Positions 23,562 to 31,890 of a stretch of 64,000 nucleotides of DNA are shown piece after piece (positions within the stretch are counted from its first letter, which is position 1; each line of letters starts with the position of its first letter). The notes below the pieces were generated by a model. The model saw nothing but the letters and a program-made list of their open reading frames with translations. It was not told the DNA's origin and made no database searches. The DNA is from Burkholderiaceae bacterium (GTDB lineage: Bacteria; Pseudomonadota; Gammaproteobacteria; Burkholderiales; Burkholderiaceae_C): NCBI GenBank assembly GCA_024235955.1, contig JACKLJ010000002.1, positions 372,001 through 436,000 on the forward strand, written 5' to 3'. The position numbers and the translations under genes are program-made.

Positions 23562-24984
23562 CGCGCCGTGCCTGACCATCGAGGCGATCGAGCTCTACGA
23601 ACGTCCGGTGCACCTGCGCCTGCCGTTCCGCTTCGGCGTGGTCACGCTCACCCACTGCCCGCAGGCTTTCGCGCGCGTGTGCGTGCGCCTGGCGGACGGC
23701 CGCAGCGCCTGGGGCGCCGCAGCCGAGCTGATGGCGCCCAAGTGGTTCGACAAGAACCTGGCGCTGTCCAACGACGACAACTTCGACCAGCTGCGCCGCT
23801 CGCTGCTGCTGGCCCGTGATGCCTACCTGGTTACCGGCGCCGACACCGCCTTCGGCCACTTCGCCCACCACTACCAGCCGCTGATCGAGGCTGGCGCGGC
23901 CCACGGCCTGAACCCGCTGATCGCCTGCTACGGCCCGGCGCTGATCGACCGCGCAGTGCTTGATGGCCTCTGCCGCGCGCTCGATCTGTCGTTCTACGAG
24001 GCCGTGCGCCGCAACGCCCCGGGCATCGACGCCCGCCTGACGCCCGATCTGGCGGGTTTCGACCTGCCGGGCTTTCTCCGCGGCCTCGCGCCCGCGCCCA
24101 CCATCGACCTGCGCCACACCGTGGGCCTGGTCGACCCCATCACCGCCGCGGACGAACATGTCAGCCCCCACGACGGCCTGCCCGAAACGCTGCAGGAGGT
24201 GGTGGCCGCCACCGGCTGCCGCTGGTTCAAGCTCAAGGTGAGCGGCAAGGCCGAGGCCGACCTGGAGCGCCTGTCGCGCATCGCCGCCGTGCTGAAGGAC
24301 GTGCCCAACCTGCGCGTCACGCTCGACGGCAACGAGCAGTTCGCCAACGCTGCCGCGGCATCGGCTTTCTGGCGGCAGGTGCTGCAGACACCCAGTCTGC
24401 AGCACCTGGCCGCGGCCACGCTCTACATCGAGCAACCCTTGCCACGCGCCACCGCGTTGGAGTCCGACGTGCGCGAACTGGCCGCCATGCGCCCCGCGCT
24501 GATCGACGAGTCCGACGGCACGCTGCAAGCCTTCCCGCGCGCGCTGGAGCTGGGCTACACCGGCGTGTCCAGCAAGCAGTGCAAGGGTGTCTACCGCTCG
24601 CTGCTGAACGCCGCGCGCTGCCGGCAGCGCGATCAGCTGGCCGGCCAGGCGGGCTGCTTCATGTCGGCGGAAGACCTCACCACCCAGGCCGGGCTGGCCG
24701 TGCAGCAGGACCTGGCGCTGGTCAACCTGATCGGCCTGACCCACGTCGAGCGCAACGGCCACCACTACGTCGACGGCTTCGCCGGCCAGGGCGCCGGACC
24801 CGCCGAGGCAGCGGCCTTCCTGCAGGCGCAACCCGGCCTCTACGAGGCGGCGCCCAATGGCAATGCGCGGCTGCGCGTGCAAGGCGGTCTGCTCGACCTG
24901 CGCTCGCTGGGCGCCCCCGGCTTCGCCACCGGCACCCATCCCAACTGGGCGAGCCTTCAGCCCCTGCGCGAGCCCGTGGCCTGA
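23554..24984 (+). CDS. Enolase-superfamily enzyme (MLE/mandelate-racemase-like)
   Basis: 476 residues, longer than the ~360-400 usual for this superfamily. Barrel residues can be placed: K226-x-K228 in WFKLKVSG, metal ligands D258 (TLDGNEQF), E293 (YIEQPL) and D318/E319 (LIDESDG), and a second base K341 (SSKQCKG). Lysines on both faces (KxK and the later Lys) are the pattern of the muconate-lactonizing/dipeptide-epimerase/OSBS subgroup rather than the His-based mandelate racemase subgroup. It should abstract a proton alpha to a carboxylate, leading to dehydration, epimerisation or cycloisomerisation. It is coupled to the gene before it (ATGACTGA overlap). The extra length lies mainly in the first half. 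Confidence 0.8.
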   Translation: MTDAPCLTIEAIELYERPVHLRLPFRFGVVTLTHCPQAFARVCVRLADGRSAWGAAAELMAPKWFDKNLALSNDDNFDQLRRSLLLARDAYLVTGADTAFGHFAHHYQPLIEAGAAHGLNPLIACYGPALIDRAVLDGLCRALDLSFYEAVRRNAPGIDARLTPDLAGFDLPGFLRGLAPAPTIDLRHTVGLVDPITAADEHVSPHDGLPETLQEVVAATGCRWFKLKVSGKAEADLERLSRIAAVLKDVPNLRVTLDGNEQFANAAAASAFWRQVLQTPSLQHLAAATLYIEQPLPRATALESDVRELAAMRPALIDESDGTLQAFPRALELGYTGVSSKQCKGVYRSLLNAARCRQRDQLAGQAGCFMSAEDLTTQAGLAVQQDLALVNLIGLTHVERNGHHYVDGFAGQGAGPAEAAAFLQAQPGLYEAAPNGNARLRVQGGLLDLRSLGAPGFATGTHPNWASLQPLREPVA

Positions 24985-25029
24985 CGCTCCCTGCCAACGC
25001 CCACCCTTCCCACCCAACCCACCGCATCC

Positions 25030-26205
25030 ATGACCACACGAAGACTCGGAATCATCATGCACGGCGTCACCGGCCGCATGGGCATGAACCAGCACCTCAT
25101 CCGCTCCATCTGCGCGATCCGCGCCGAAGGCGGCGTGGTCCTTGCCAACGGCGACCGGGTGATGCCCGACCCGATCCTGATCGGCCGCAACGCCGAGAAG
25201 ATCGAGGCCCTGGCCAAGGCGCACGGCATCGCACGCTGGGGCACCGACCTCGACGGCGCGCTGGCCAACCCGGACGACACCGTCTTCTTCGACGCCGGCA
25301 CCACGCAGATGCGCCCCACGCTGCTGGCCAAGGCGATCCGCGCCGGTAAACACGTCTATTGCGAAAAGCCCATCGCCACCAACCTCAACGAGGCGGTGGA
25401 GATCGCCCGACTGGCCGAAGAGGCCACGAAGACCAGGGGCCTGAAGCACGGCGCCGTGCAGGACAAGCTGTTCCTGCCCGGCCTGCGCAAGCTCGACATG
25501 CTGCGCCGCGCCGGCTTCTTCGGCCGCATGCTCAGTGTGCGGCTGGAGTTCGGCTACTGGGTGTTCGAGGGCGACCTGCAGCCGATCCAGCGCCCGAGCT
25601 GGAACTACCGCAAGGAAGACGGCGGCGGCATGATCCTCGACATGATGTGCCACTGGCGCTACGTGCTGGACAACCTGTTCGGCGAGGTCAAGTCGGTGAG
25701 CTGCCTGGGCACCACCCACATCCCGAAGCGCTGGGACGAGAACGACCAGCCCTATGAGGCCACGGCCGATGACGCCGCTTACGCCACGGTGCAGCTCACC
25801 GGTCACAACGGCGAGCCGGTGATCGCGCAGATCAACATGAGCTGGGTCACGCGCGTGCGGCGCGACGACCTGGTCACCTTCCACGTCGACGGCACCGACG
25901 GCTCGGCCGTGGCCGGGCTGCAGGAGTGCCGGGCCCAGTCGCGCGTGGCCACGCCGCGGCCGGTCTGGAACCCGGACATCAAGCAGACCATGAACTTCTT
26001 CGACCAGTGGCAGCTGATCCCGGATTCGCAGGTCTACGACAACGGCTTCAAGATCCAGTGGGAGCACTTCATCCGCCACGTGGTGGAAGACGCGCCCTAC
26101 AAGTGGACGCTGCCCGAAGGCGCCAAGGGCGTTCAGCTGGTCGAGGCAGCCCTGCAGAGCTGGGACGAGCGACGCTGGATCGACGTGCCGCAACTTCATA
26201 TTTGA
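25030..26205 (+). CDS. Gfo/Idh/MocA-family NAD(P)-dependent oxidoreductase
   Basis: 391 residues. The Rossmann start is LGIIMHGVTGRMGMNQHLIRS (GxTGxMG instead of the common GxGxxG), followed by the family's EKP catalytic motif in HVYCEKPIATNL (about residues 110-121, Lys in EKP). The C-terminal alpha/beta domain includes GGGMILDMMCHWRYVLDNLFG with a His-containing active-site segment. It should oxidise a hydroxyl of a sugar, inositol or sugar acid. It lies within the operon, 45 bases after the enolase-type gene. Its stop codon falls in the first bases of a family B repeat. Confidence 0.88.
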   Translation: MTTRRLGIIMHGVTGRMGMNQHLIRSICAIRAEGGVVLANGDRVMPDPILIGRNAEKIEALAKAHGIARWGTDLDGALANPDDTVFFDAGTTQMRPTLLAKAIRAGKHVYCEKPIATNLNEAVEIARLAEEATKTRGLKHGAVQDKLFLPGLRKLDMLRRAGFFGRMLSVRLEFGYWVFEGDLQPIQRPSWNYRKEDGGGMILDMMCHWRYVLDNLFGEVKSVSCLGTTHIPKRWDENDQPYEATADDAAYATVQLTGHNGEPVIAQINMSWVTRVRRDDLVTFHVDGTDGSAVAGLQECRAQSRVATPRPVWNPDIKQTMNFFDQWQLIPDSQVYDNGFKIQWEHFIRHVVEDAPYKWTLPEGAKGVQLVEAALQSWDERRWIDVPQLHI

Positions 26206-26247
26206 TAGCTGCCTGCGCCCGCCACATAAGGGCTAAAGCCCGATTTG
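26201..26247 (+). repeat. Family B dispersed repeat inside the operon
   Basis: Well-conserved copy: TTTGATAGCTGCCTGCGCCC then CCACATAAGGGCTAAAGCCCGATTT. It overlaps the stop codon of the Gfo/Idh/MocA gene and fills most of the 67-base space before the DUF993 gene. Confidence 0.85.
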
Positions 26248-26272
26248 GCTTGAAATTATTCCGGATGCCCGT

Positions 26273-27460
26273 ATGGCCCTGACCCTCACCCTGCCCACGC
26301 CGAGCCGCACGCTCGAGGCCTACACGCTGCGCGGTACCGCGCCGGCCCGGCCGCCGGCCGGCGTGAGCTTCAACCGCATCGCCTACTCGGCCGCGCACGT
26401 GGTCGCCGATCCGCTGGCCGCTGTCGACCCGTGGCTCACCGCCGCGATCGACTGGGACGCCACCATCGCCTACCGCCGCCACCTGTGGTCGCTGGGCCTG
26501 GGCGTGGCCGAGGCCATGGACACGGCCCAGCGCGGCATGGGGCTGGACTGGGCCAGCTCGCTGGAGCTGATCCGCCGCTCGCTCGACGCCGCGAAAGACG
26601 TGCCCGGTGCGCTGGTCGCCAGCGGCTGCGGCACCGATCACCTGGACCTCGACGCCGTGAAGACAGTGGATGACGTGATCCGCGGCTACGAGGAGCAGAT
26701 GGAAGCCATCGAGGCACTGGGCGGCAAGCTGATCGTGATGGCCAGCCGCGCACTGGCCCGCGTAGCCAAGGGCCCCGCTGACTACGAGCGCGTGTACGGC
26801 CGCGTGCTCAGCCAGGTGCGGCAGCCGGTGGTGCTGCACTGGCTGGGCGACATGTTCGACCCGGCGCTGAAGGGCTACTGGGGCACCACCGACCTCGACG
26901 CCGCCATGGACACCGCGCTGGGCATCATCGCCGCCCACGCCGGCAAGGTAGACGGCATCAAGATCTCGCTGCTCGACAAGGACAAGGAAATCGCCATGCG
27001 CCGGCGCCTGCCGCCGGGCGTGCGCATGTACACGGGCGACGACTTCAACTACGCGGAGCTGATCGCCGGCGACGGCTTCGGTGCGGAGCCGACCCATGGC
27101 AAGAGCGACGCGCTGCTCGGCATCTTCGACGCCATCGCGCCCGCGGCCAGCGCCGCGCTGGGCGAGCTGGCCGCCGGCAACCTGGAGCGCTTCCACGCCA
27201 TCCTCGGCCCCACGGTGCCGCTGTCGCGCCACATCTTCCAGGCGCCCACGCGCTTCTACAAGACGGGCGTGGTGTTCATGGCCTGGCTCAACGGCCACCA
27301 GTCGCACTTCACCATGGTGGGCGGCCAGCAGAGCACGCGCTCGCTGCAGCACCTGGCCGAGCTGTTCCGCCTGGCCGATGCCGCCAATCTGCTGGAGCGG
27401 CCGGAACTGGCGGTGGCGCGCATGAAGCACCTGCTCGCCGTGCACGGCGTGGGAGACTGA
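26273..27460 (+). CDS. DUF993 family protein (putative DapA-like TIM barrel)
   Basis: 395 residues of the DUF993 family, annotated by similarity as a dihydrodipicolinate-synthase-like TIM barrel of unknown reaction. Visible features are RIAYSAAHVVADPLAA, a WDATIAYRRHLWSLGLGVAEAMDTAQRGMGL segment, VASGCGTDHL, and VDGIKISLLDKDKE with a Lys (about residue 223) in a position that could form a Schiff base. DUF993 genes are often next to Gfo/Idh/MocA dehydrogenases and isomerases, as here, so it is probably an aldolase, hydrolase or isomerase acting after an oxidation. The start at 26273 and only two bases to the next gene support translation within the operon. Confidence 0.82.
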   Translation: MALTLTLPTPSRTLEAYTLRGTAPARPPAGVSFNRIAYSAAHVVADPLAAVDPWLTAAIDWDATIAYRRHLWSLGLGVAEAMDTAQRGMGLDWASSLELIRRSLDAAKDVPGALVASGCGTDHLDLDAVKTVDDVIRGYEEQMEAIEALGGKLIVMASRALARVAKGPADYERVYGRVLSQVRQPVVLHWLGDMFDPALKGYWGTTDLDAAMDTALGIIAAHAGKVDGIKISLLDKDKEIAMRRRLPPGVRMYTGDDFNYAELIAGDGFGAEPTHGKSDALLGIFDAIAPAASAALGELAAGNLERFHAILGPTVPLSRHIFQAPTRFYKTGVVFMAWLNGHQSHFTMVGGQQSTRSLQHLAELFRLADAANLLERPELAVARMKHLLAVHGVGD

Positions 27461-27462
27461 AC

Positions 27463-28485
27463 GTGGCCATGCTGCCCGATCGCATTGCCGACGTCGAGGC
27501 GCTGGAAGCGCTGATGTCCACGCCCTCGCCGGCGCTGATCGAGACGCTGGCGCGGGTCGAGGGCGACCTGATGGTGCTGGGCGTGGGCGGCAAGATGGGG
27601 CCAACCTTGGCGCGCATGGCCAAGCTGGCCGGTCCCGGGCGGCGCGTGATCGGCGTGGCCCGCTTCTCCGAACCGGGACTGCGGGAGAAGCTCGAGGCGC
27701 ACGGCATCGAGTGCATTGCCGCCGACCTGCTTTCGCGCAAGGCACTTCAGCAACTGCCGGAGGCACCGAACATCGTCTTCATGGCCGGCCGCAAGTTCGG
27801 CTCCGCCGGCAGCGAATGGCTCACCTGGGCCATGAACGCGTGGCTGCCCGGGCTGGTGGCCGAGCGCTTTTCGCGCTCACGCATCGTGGCCTTCTCCACC
27901 GCCTGCGTATACCCCTTCGTCAACGTGCACGGCCCTGGCGCGCCGGAAGAAACGCCGCCCACGCCGCCGGGCGAATACGCCAACTCCTGCGTGGCGCGCG
28001 AGCGGCTGTTCGAGCACTTCTCGCACCTGCACGGCACGGCGGGGCGGTTGATCCGCCTGTCGTACGCCATCGACATGCGCTACGGCGTGCTGCACGATCT
28101 GGCGCAGAAGCTGCAGGCTGGCGAGGTCATCGATCTGGGTATGGGCCACGCCAACGTCATCTGGCAGGGCGACGCCAACGACTGGGCGCTGCGCGCGCTG
28201 GCGCACTGCGACACACCGACGACGCCGCTGAACCTCAGTGGCCCGGCCATCTCGATCCGCCACGCTGCCCAAGGCCTGGCCGACCGGCTGGGCGTGCCCG
28301 CGCGCTTTACTGGCCAGGAAGCCGCCACCGCCTGGCTGATCGACTGCAGCCGCGCCTTCGCGCTGTTCGGCCAGCCCCAGGTGAGCCTGGAGCGGATGCT
28401 CGACTGGACCGCCGACTGGGTGCGGCGCGGCCAGCCCAGCCTGAACAAGCCCACCCATTTCGAGGCGCGCGATGGCAAGTACTGA
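27463..28485 (+). CDS. NAD-dependent epimerase/dehydratase-like protein lacking the catalytic Lys
   Basis: 340 residues (GTG at 27463; ATG at 27469 is an alternative). The N-terminal Rossmann segment is LMVLGVGGKMGPTLARMA (about residues 36-53), then VVAFSTACVYPF-like SDR strand (IVAFSTACVYPF). In extended SDR enzymes the active site is Ser/Thr and YxxxK; here Y172 is followed by A-N-S-C, so the Lys is Cys176. NAD binding should be kept but ordinary SDR chemistry may not. The C-terminal half (WQGDANDWALRALAHC, NLSGPAISIRHAAQGLADRLG) is like substrate-binding domains of sugar epimerases. It overlaps the next gene by 14 bases. Confidence 0.8.
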   Translation: MAMLPDRIADVEALEALMSTPSPALIETLARVEGDLMVLGVGGKMGPTLARMAKLAGPGRRVIGVARFSEPGLREKLEAHGIECIAADLLSRKALQQLPEAPNIVFMAGRKFGSAGSEWLTWAMNAWLPGLVAERFSRSRIVAFSTACVYPFVNVHGPGAPEETPPTPPGEYANSCVARERLFEHFSHLHGTAGRLIRLSYAIDMRYGVLHDLAQKLQAGEVIDLGMGHANVIWQGDANDWALRALAHCDTPTTPLNLSGPAISIRHAAQGLADRLGVPARFTGQEAATAWLIDCSRAFALFGQPQVSLERMLDWTADWVRRGQPSLNKPTHFEARDGKY

Positions 28486-29542
28486 CGCGGGCTCCGACGC
28501 CTGGCGCACCGTGCTGTGGCGCGGCGCGGTGATCCCCGCGCATCTGCTGGCGCTCGATGCGCGGCGCCAGCTCGACGAGCGCCGCCAGCGCGCGCTGTCG
28601 CGCTACTACCTCGACGCCGGTGCCGGGGGCATGGCCGTGGGCGTGCACTCCACCCAGTTCGCGATCCGCGAGCGTGGCCTGTACCGGCCGGTGCTGGAAC
28701 TGGCCATGGACGAGGCGCGCCACTGGCAACCGCTTGGCGGATCGCGTCCGCTGGTCATGATCGCCGGCCTGTCCGGTCCCACGCCGCAGGCGGTGGCCGA
28801 AGCCCGTACGGCGCAGGACCTGGGCTACCACGCCGGCCTGCTCAGCCTGGCGGCCCTACGCGGTCAGGACGAGGACGCGCTGGTGGCGCATTGCCGCGCC
28901 GTGGCCGAGGTGCTGCCCGTGGTCGGCTTCTATCTTCAGCCCGCGGTGGGCGGCATCCACCTGCCCACCAGTTTCTGGCGGCGCTTTGCCGCCATCGAGA
29001 ACGTGGTGGCCATCAAGATGGCCCCGTTCAACCGCTACCGCACGCTGGACGTGCTGCGTGGCGTGGCCGAAGCAGGTGCCGAGCAGCGCGTGGCCCTTTA
29101 CACCGGCAACGACGACCACATCGTGCTGGACCTGCTCACCCCCTTCGCTCTGCGGCGCGGCCAGGAGCCGGTGACGCTGCGCATCCGCGGTGGCCTGCTG
29201 GGGCACTGGAGCGTGGGCACCCGCCGTGCCGTGGAGTTGCTGGAGCGCATCCACACGGCCGTGGAGACCGGCCCGGTGCCACCCGAGCTGCTGGCGCTCG
29301 ATGCGCAGGTGACCGACTGCAACGCGGCGCTGTTCGACGTCGAGCACGATTTTCACGGCTGCATCGCCGGCTGCCACGAGGTGCTGCGCCGCCAGGGCCT
29401 GCTGGAGGGCATCTGGTGCCTGGACCCGCAAGAGAGCCTCAGCCCCGGCCAGGCCGACGAACTGACCCGCGTGCACGACGCCTACCCGCACCTGCACGAC
29501 GACGACTTCGTCGCCGCCCACCTGGACCGTTGGCTGGCCTGA
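28472..29542 (+). CDS. Dihydrodipicolinate synthase-family lyase (DapA/NAL type)
   Basis: 356 residues. It is a class I lyase TIM barrel: GAVIPAHLLALD near the start, LDAGAGGMAVGVHSTQFA in place of the usual GTTGE segment, FYLQPAVGGIHLPTSFW at the position of the catalytic Tyr loop, and the Schiff-base Lys in VVAIKMAPFNRYRTLD (about residue 180). Members cleave or dehydrate 2-oxo acids such as 2-keto-3-deoxy sugar acids. The GTTGE replacement and extended C-terminus indicate a substrate other than that of lysine synthesis. It overlaps the previous gene and is 16 bases from the next. Confidence 0.83.
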   Translation: MASTDAGSDAWRTVLWRGAVIPAHLLALDARRQLDERRQRALSRYYLDAGAGGMAVGVHSTQFAIRERGLYRPVLELAMDEARHWQPLGGSRPLVMIAGLSGPTPQAVAEARTAQDLGYHAGLLSLAALRGQDEDALVAHCRAVAEVLPVVGFYLQPAVGGIHLPTSFWRRFAAIENVVAIKMAPFNRYRTLDVLRGVAEAGAEQRVALYTGNDDHIVLDLLTPFALRRGQEPVTLRIRGGLLGHWSVGTRRAVELLERIHTAVETGPVPPELLALDAQVTDCNAALFDVEHDFHGCIAGCHEVLRRQGLLEGIWCLDPQESLSPGQADELTRVHDAYPHLHDDDFVAAHLDRWLA

Positions 29543-29558
29543 CCGGAGCGTTGACCCG

Positions 29559-30443
29559 ATGACCCTGCGCGATTTCTCCACCGGCCACGAATGGCTGTCG
29601 ATCAACACCGCCACGGTGCGCAAGCAGCTGGGGGTGGAAGCACCCCTGGCGCGCATCATCGACCAGTGCGCCGAGCGCGGCATCCGGGCCATCAGCCCTT
29701 GGCGCGACCAGGTCGCGGCTGCCGGCATCGAGCCGATCGGCCGGCAGCTCAAGGCGCTGGGCATCGGCCTCTCGGGCTATTGCCGCGGCGGCTTCTTTCC
29801 AGCCGCCGACCGAGCGGGCCTGCAACTGGCGCTGGAGGACAACCGCCGCGCCATCGACGAGGCCCGCCTGCTGGGTGCGCCCTGCCTGGTGCTGGTGGTC
29901 GGCTCGCTGCCGGGTGCGCTGGAGGGGCATCCTGTGCACAAGGACATCGGCCGCGTGCGCGGCGAGGTGCGCGACGGCATCGCGGCCACCCTCGAGTACG
30001 CCCGCCAAGTCGGCATGCCGCTGGCCATCGAGCCCCTGCACCCCATGCAGGCAGCCGACCGCGCCTGCATCAACACGCTGGAACAGGCGCTCGACCTGTG
30101 CGAGGAGCTGGACCCCGGGCGCACCGGCATGCTGGGCGTGGCAGTGGACGTCTACCACGTGTGGTGGGACCCGAAGCTGCGGCAGCAGATCGCCCGCGCC
30201 GGCGCCGCGCGGCTGCTGGCCTACCACGTGTGCGACTGGCTGACGCCCACGCGCGACCTGCTGTCGGACCGCGGCATGATGGGCGACGGCGTGATCGAGC
30301 TGCGCCGCATCCGCGGCTGGGTGGAGGACGCCGGCTACCGCGGCTTCAGCGAGGTGGAGATCTTCTCCGACCGCGACTGGTGGCAGCGCGACGGTGGCGA
30401 GACCCTGGACACCTGCATCGAGCGGCACCGCAGCGTGGTCTGA
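29559..30443 (+). CDS. Sugar phosphate isomerase/epimerase family protein (TIM barrel)
   Basis: 294 residues, last gene of the operon. It is the same fold as the isomerase at 22713 but only distantly alike. Candidate metal ligands are Glu in LAIEPLHPMQAAD, Asp in VAVDVYHVWWDP, His in AYHVCDWLTP and Glu in FSEVEIFSDRDWW. The H-x-W-WD pattern is typical of this family. AISPWRDQVAAAG near the start matches the strand-loop that binds sugar hydroxyls. It may epimerise or isomerise a keto-sugar intermediate. It converges on the MFS gene 31 bases away. Confidence 0.85.
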   Translation: MTLRDFSTGHEWLSINTATVRKQLGVEAPLARIIDQCAERGIRAISPWRDQVAAAGIEPIGRQLKALGIGLSGYCRGGFFPAADRAGLQLALEDNRRAIDEARLLGAPCLVLVVGSLPGALEGHPVHKDIGRVRGEVRDGIAATLEYARQVGMPLAIEPLHPMQAADRACINTLEQALDLCEELDPGRTGMLGVAVDVYHVWWDPKLRQQIARAGAARLLAYHVCDWLTPTRDLLSDRGMMGDGVIELRRIRGWVEDAGYRGFSEVEIFSDRDWWQRDGGETLDTCIERHRSVV

Positions 30444-30474
30444 CGCCGCGCGCGCCGCCCGGTGCCGATAGCCT

Positions 30475-31725
30475 TCAAGCCATGGCCGGCCGCAGCGTGC
30501 GGCGCACGCGCCGCACGTTGAAGGCGCTGGCGATCAGCACGCCCTGCAGCAACGCCAGACCGAACCAGATGGCCCGGTACTGGCCGTGGTCCATCAGCGC
30601 ACCGAAGATCAGTGGCATCACCGCCTGGCCGATGTCCAGCCCCGCGTACACCACGCCGTAGACGCGGCCGGTGGCGTTCTCCGGCGTGGAGCGCTTGACC
30701 AGCATGTCGCGCGAGGGGCCGGCGATGCCGCTGGCGAAGCCCATGCCCACGAAGAGTACGGGCACCAGCACGCCGGGCACCGGGGTGAGCGCCATGGTCA
30801 GCGCGAACATCGCCGCCACGCCGAAACCCATGCCGACGATACGTTCCGCGCGCGAAGCATCCGCCACCAGGAAGCCGCCCACCACCATGCCGCCGGCGCT
30901 GGCCACCATGTAAGCGGTCAGGCACATGGCGGCCAGCGTGGCCGGCACGTTGGTCAGGTGCGTGGCGGACGATGTCGCGAAGGTCTGAATCACGCTCAGG
31001 ACCGCCGCGTAGAAGAAAAAGAAGGCGAAGCACATCCACACCGCGGGGATGCGCAGGAAGCCGAAGGCGCTTTCGGCCGGCTGGCTGGCGTGTTGCGCGA
31101 CGTGCGGCGCCGGCGGCAACTCAAGCACGCGGCGGCGCCAGAACACGATCGCCAGCACGGTGAAGATCAGGCCGGCGGCCGCCAGCAGCGCCACCCGCCA
31201 GCCGAAGGCCGCCGCCAGCGGCACCAGCATGGCCGGCGCCAGCGCCCAGCCCAGGCTGCCGGTGATGCCGTGCACGCTGTAGGCATGGCCCAGCCGGGCG
31301 GCGCTGACCTTGCGGTTGAGAATGGTGTAGTCGACCGGGTGGAACACCCCGTTGCCCACGCCGGCCACCGCCGCGAAGACCAGCAGCGTCAGGTAGTGGG
31401 TGCTGGTGGCGAAGCCGATGGCCGCCATGCCCAGCAGGCCCAGGCCGGCGAACAGCGCCGGCCGTGGACCGAAGCGGTCGACCACGAAGCCCGACATCGC
31501 CTGCACCGCGCAGGACACGACGAAGAACACCGACAGCAGGAAACCCAGCTCGGCGTAGCTAACATTGAACTCGGTCTTCAGCCACGGGAACAGCGGCGCC
31601 AGCAGCAACTGGCTGTAGTGGCTGATCAGGTGGGCCATGCCCACCAGCCCGATCACGGCGGCGTCGTCGCGCAGCGCGGAAGAGGTAGCGGCGGGGCTGG
31701 AGGATGGGTTGGCGACGGTGCTCAT
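30475..31725 (-). CDS. MFS transporter
   Basis: 416 residues with 12 hydrophobic helices. The loop 2-3 motif A appears as GFVVDRFGPRPALFAGLGLLG (about residues 78-98), and FHPVDYTILNRKVSAARLGHAYSVHGITGSLGWAL is the fourth-fifth helix region common in FsmR/oxalate-formate-like members. The centre loop (RRRVLELPPAPHVAQHASQP) is cytoplasmic. The start at 31725 faces the AraC gene at 31891, which may control it. The substrate is unknown. Confidence 0.85.
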   Translation of the reverse strand: MSTVANPSSSPAATSSALRDDAAVIGLVGMAHLISHYSQLLLAPLFPWLKTEFNVSYAELGFLLSVFFVVSCAVQAMSGFVVDRFGPRPALFAGLGLLGMAAIGFATSTHYLTLLVFAAVAGVGNGVFHPVDYTILNRKVSAARLGHAYSVHGITGSLGWALAPAMLVPLAAAFGWRVALLAAAGLIFTVLAIVFWRRRVLELPPAPHVAQHASQPAESAFGFLRIPAVWMCFAFFFFYAAVLSVIQTFATSSATHLTNVPATLAAMCLTAYMVASAGGMVVGGFLVADASRAERIVGMGFGVAAMFALTMALTPVPGVLVPVLFVGMGFASGIAGPSRDMLVKRSTPENATGRVYGVVYAGLDIGQAVMPLIFGALMDHGQYRAIWFGLALLQGVLIASAFNVRRVRRTLRPAMA

Positions 31726-31890
31726 CGGGCGCTCTCAGTGTCGGTTGCCACGCCTTCGCGTGGCCATGGCCGATGGTAGGGGCGCGGGCGGCGCGAGGAA
31801 AGTTGCCGAAAAGCGCCTGTTGGACAACAATCGTCGAAAATCAGCCAAACCCGATGCGACGGCTTCCGCGCTTGCGTCGCAACGCCCGCC

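Noticed and set aside
21186..25000. Long minus-strand frames opposite tctA and the enolase-type gene
   Set aside because: Shadow frames of high-GC genes; repetitive His/Gln/Arg composition and no recognisable domains.
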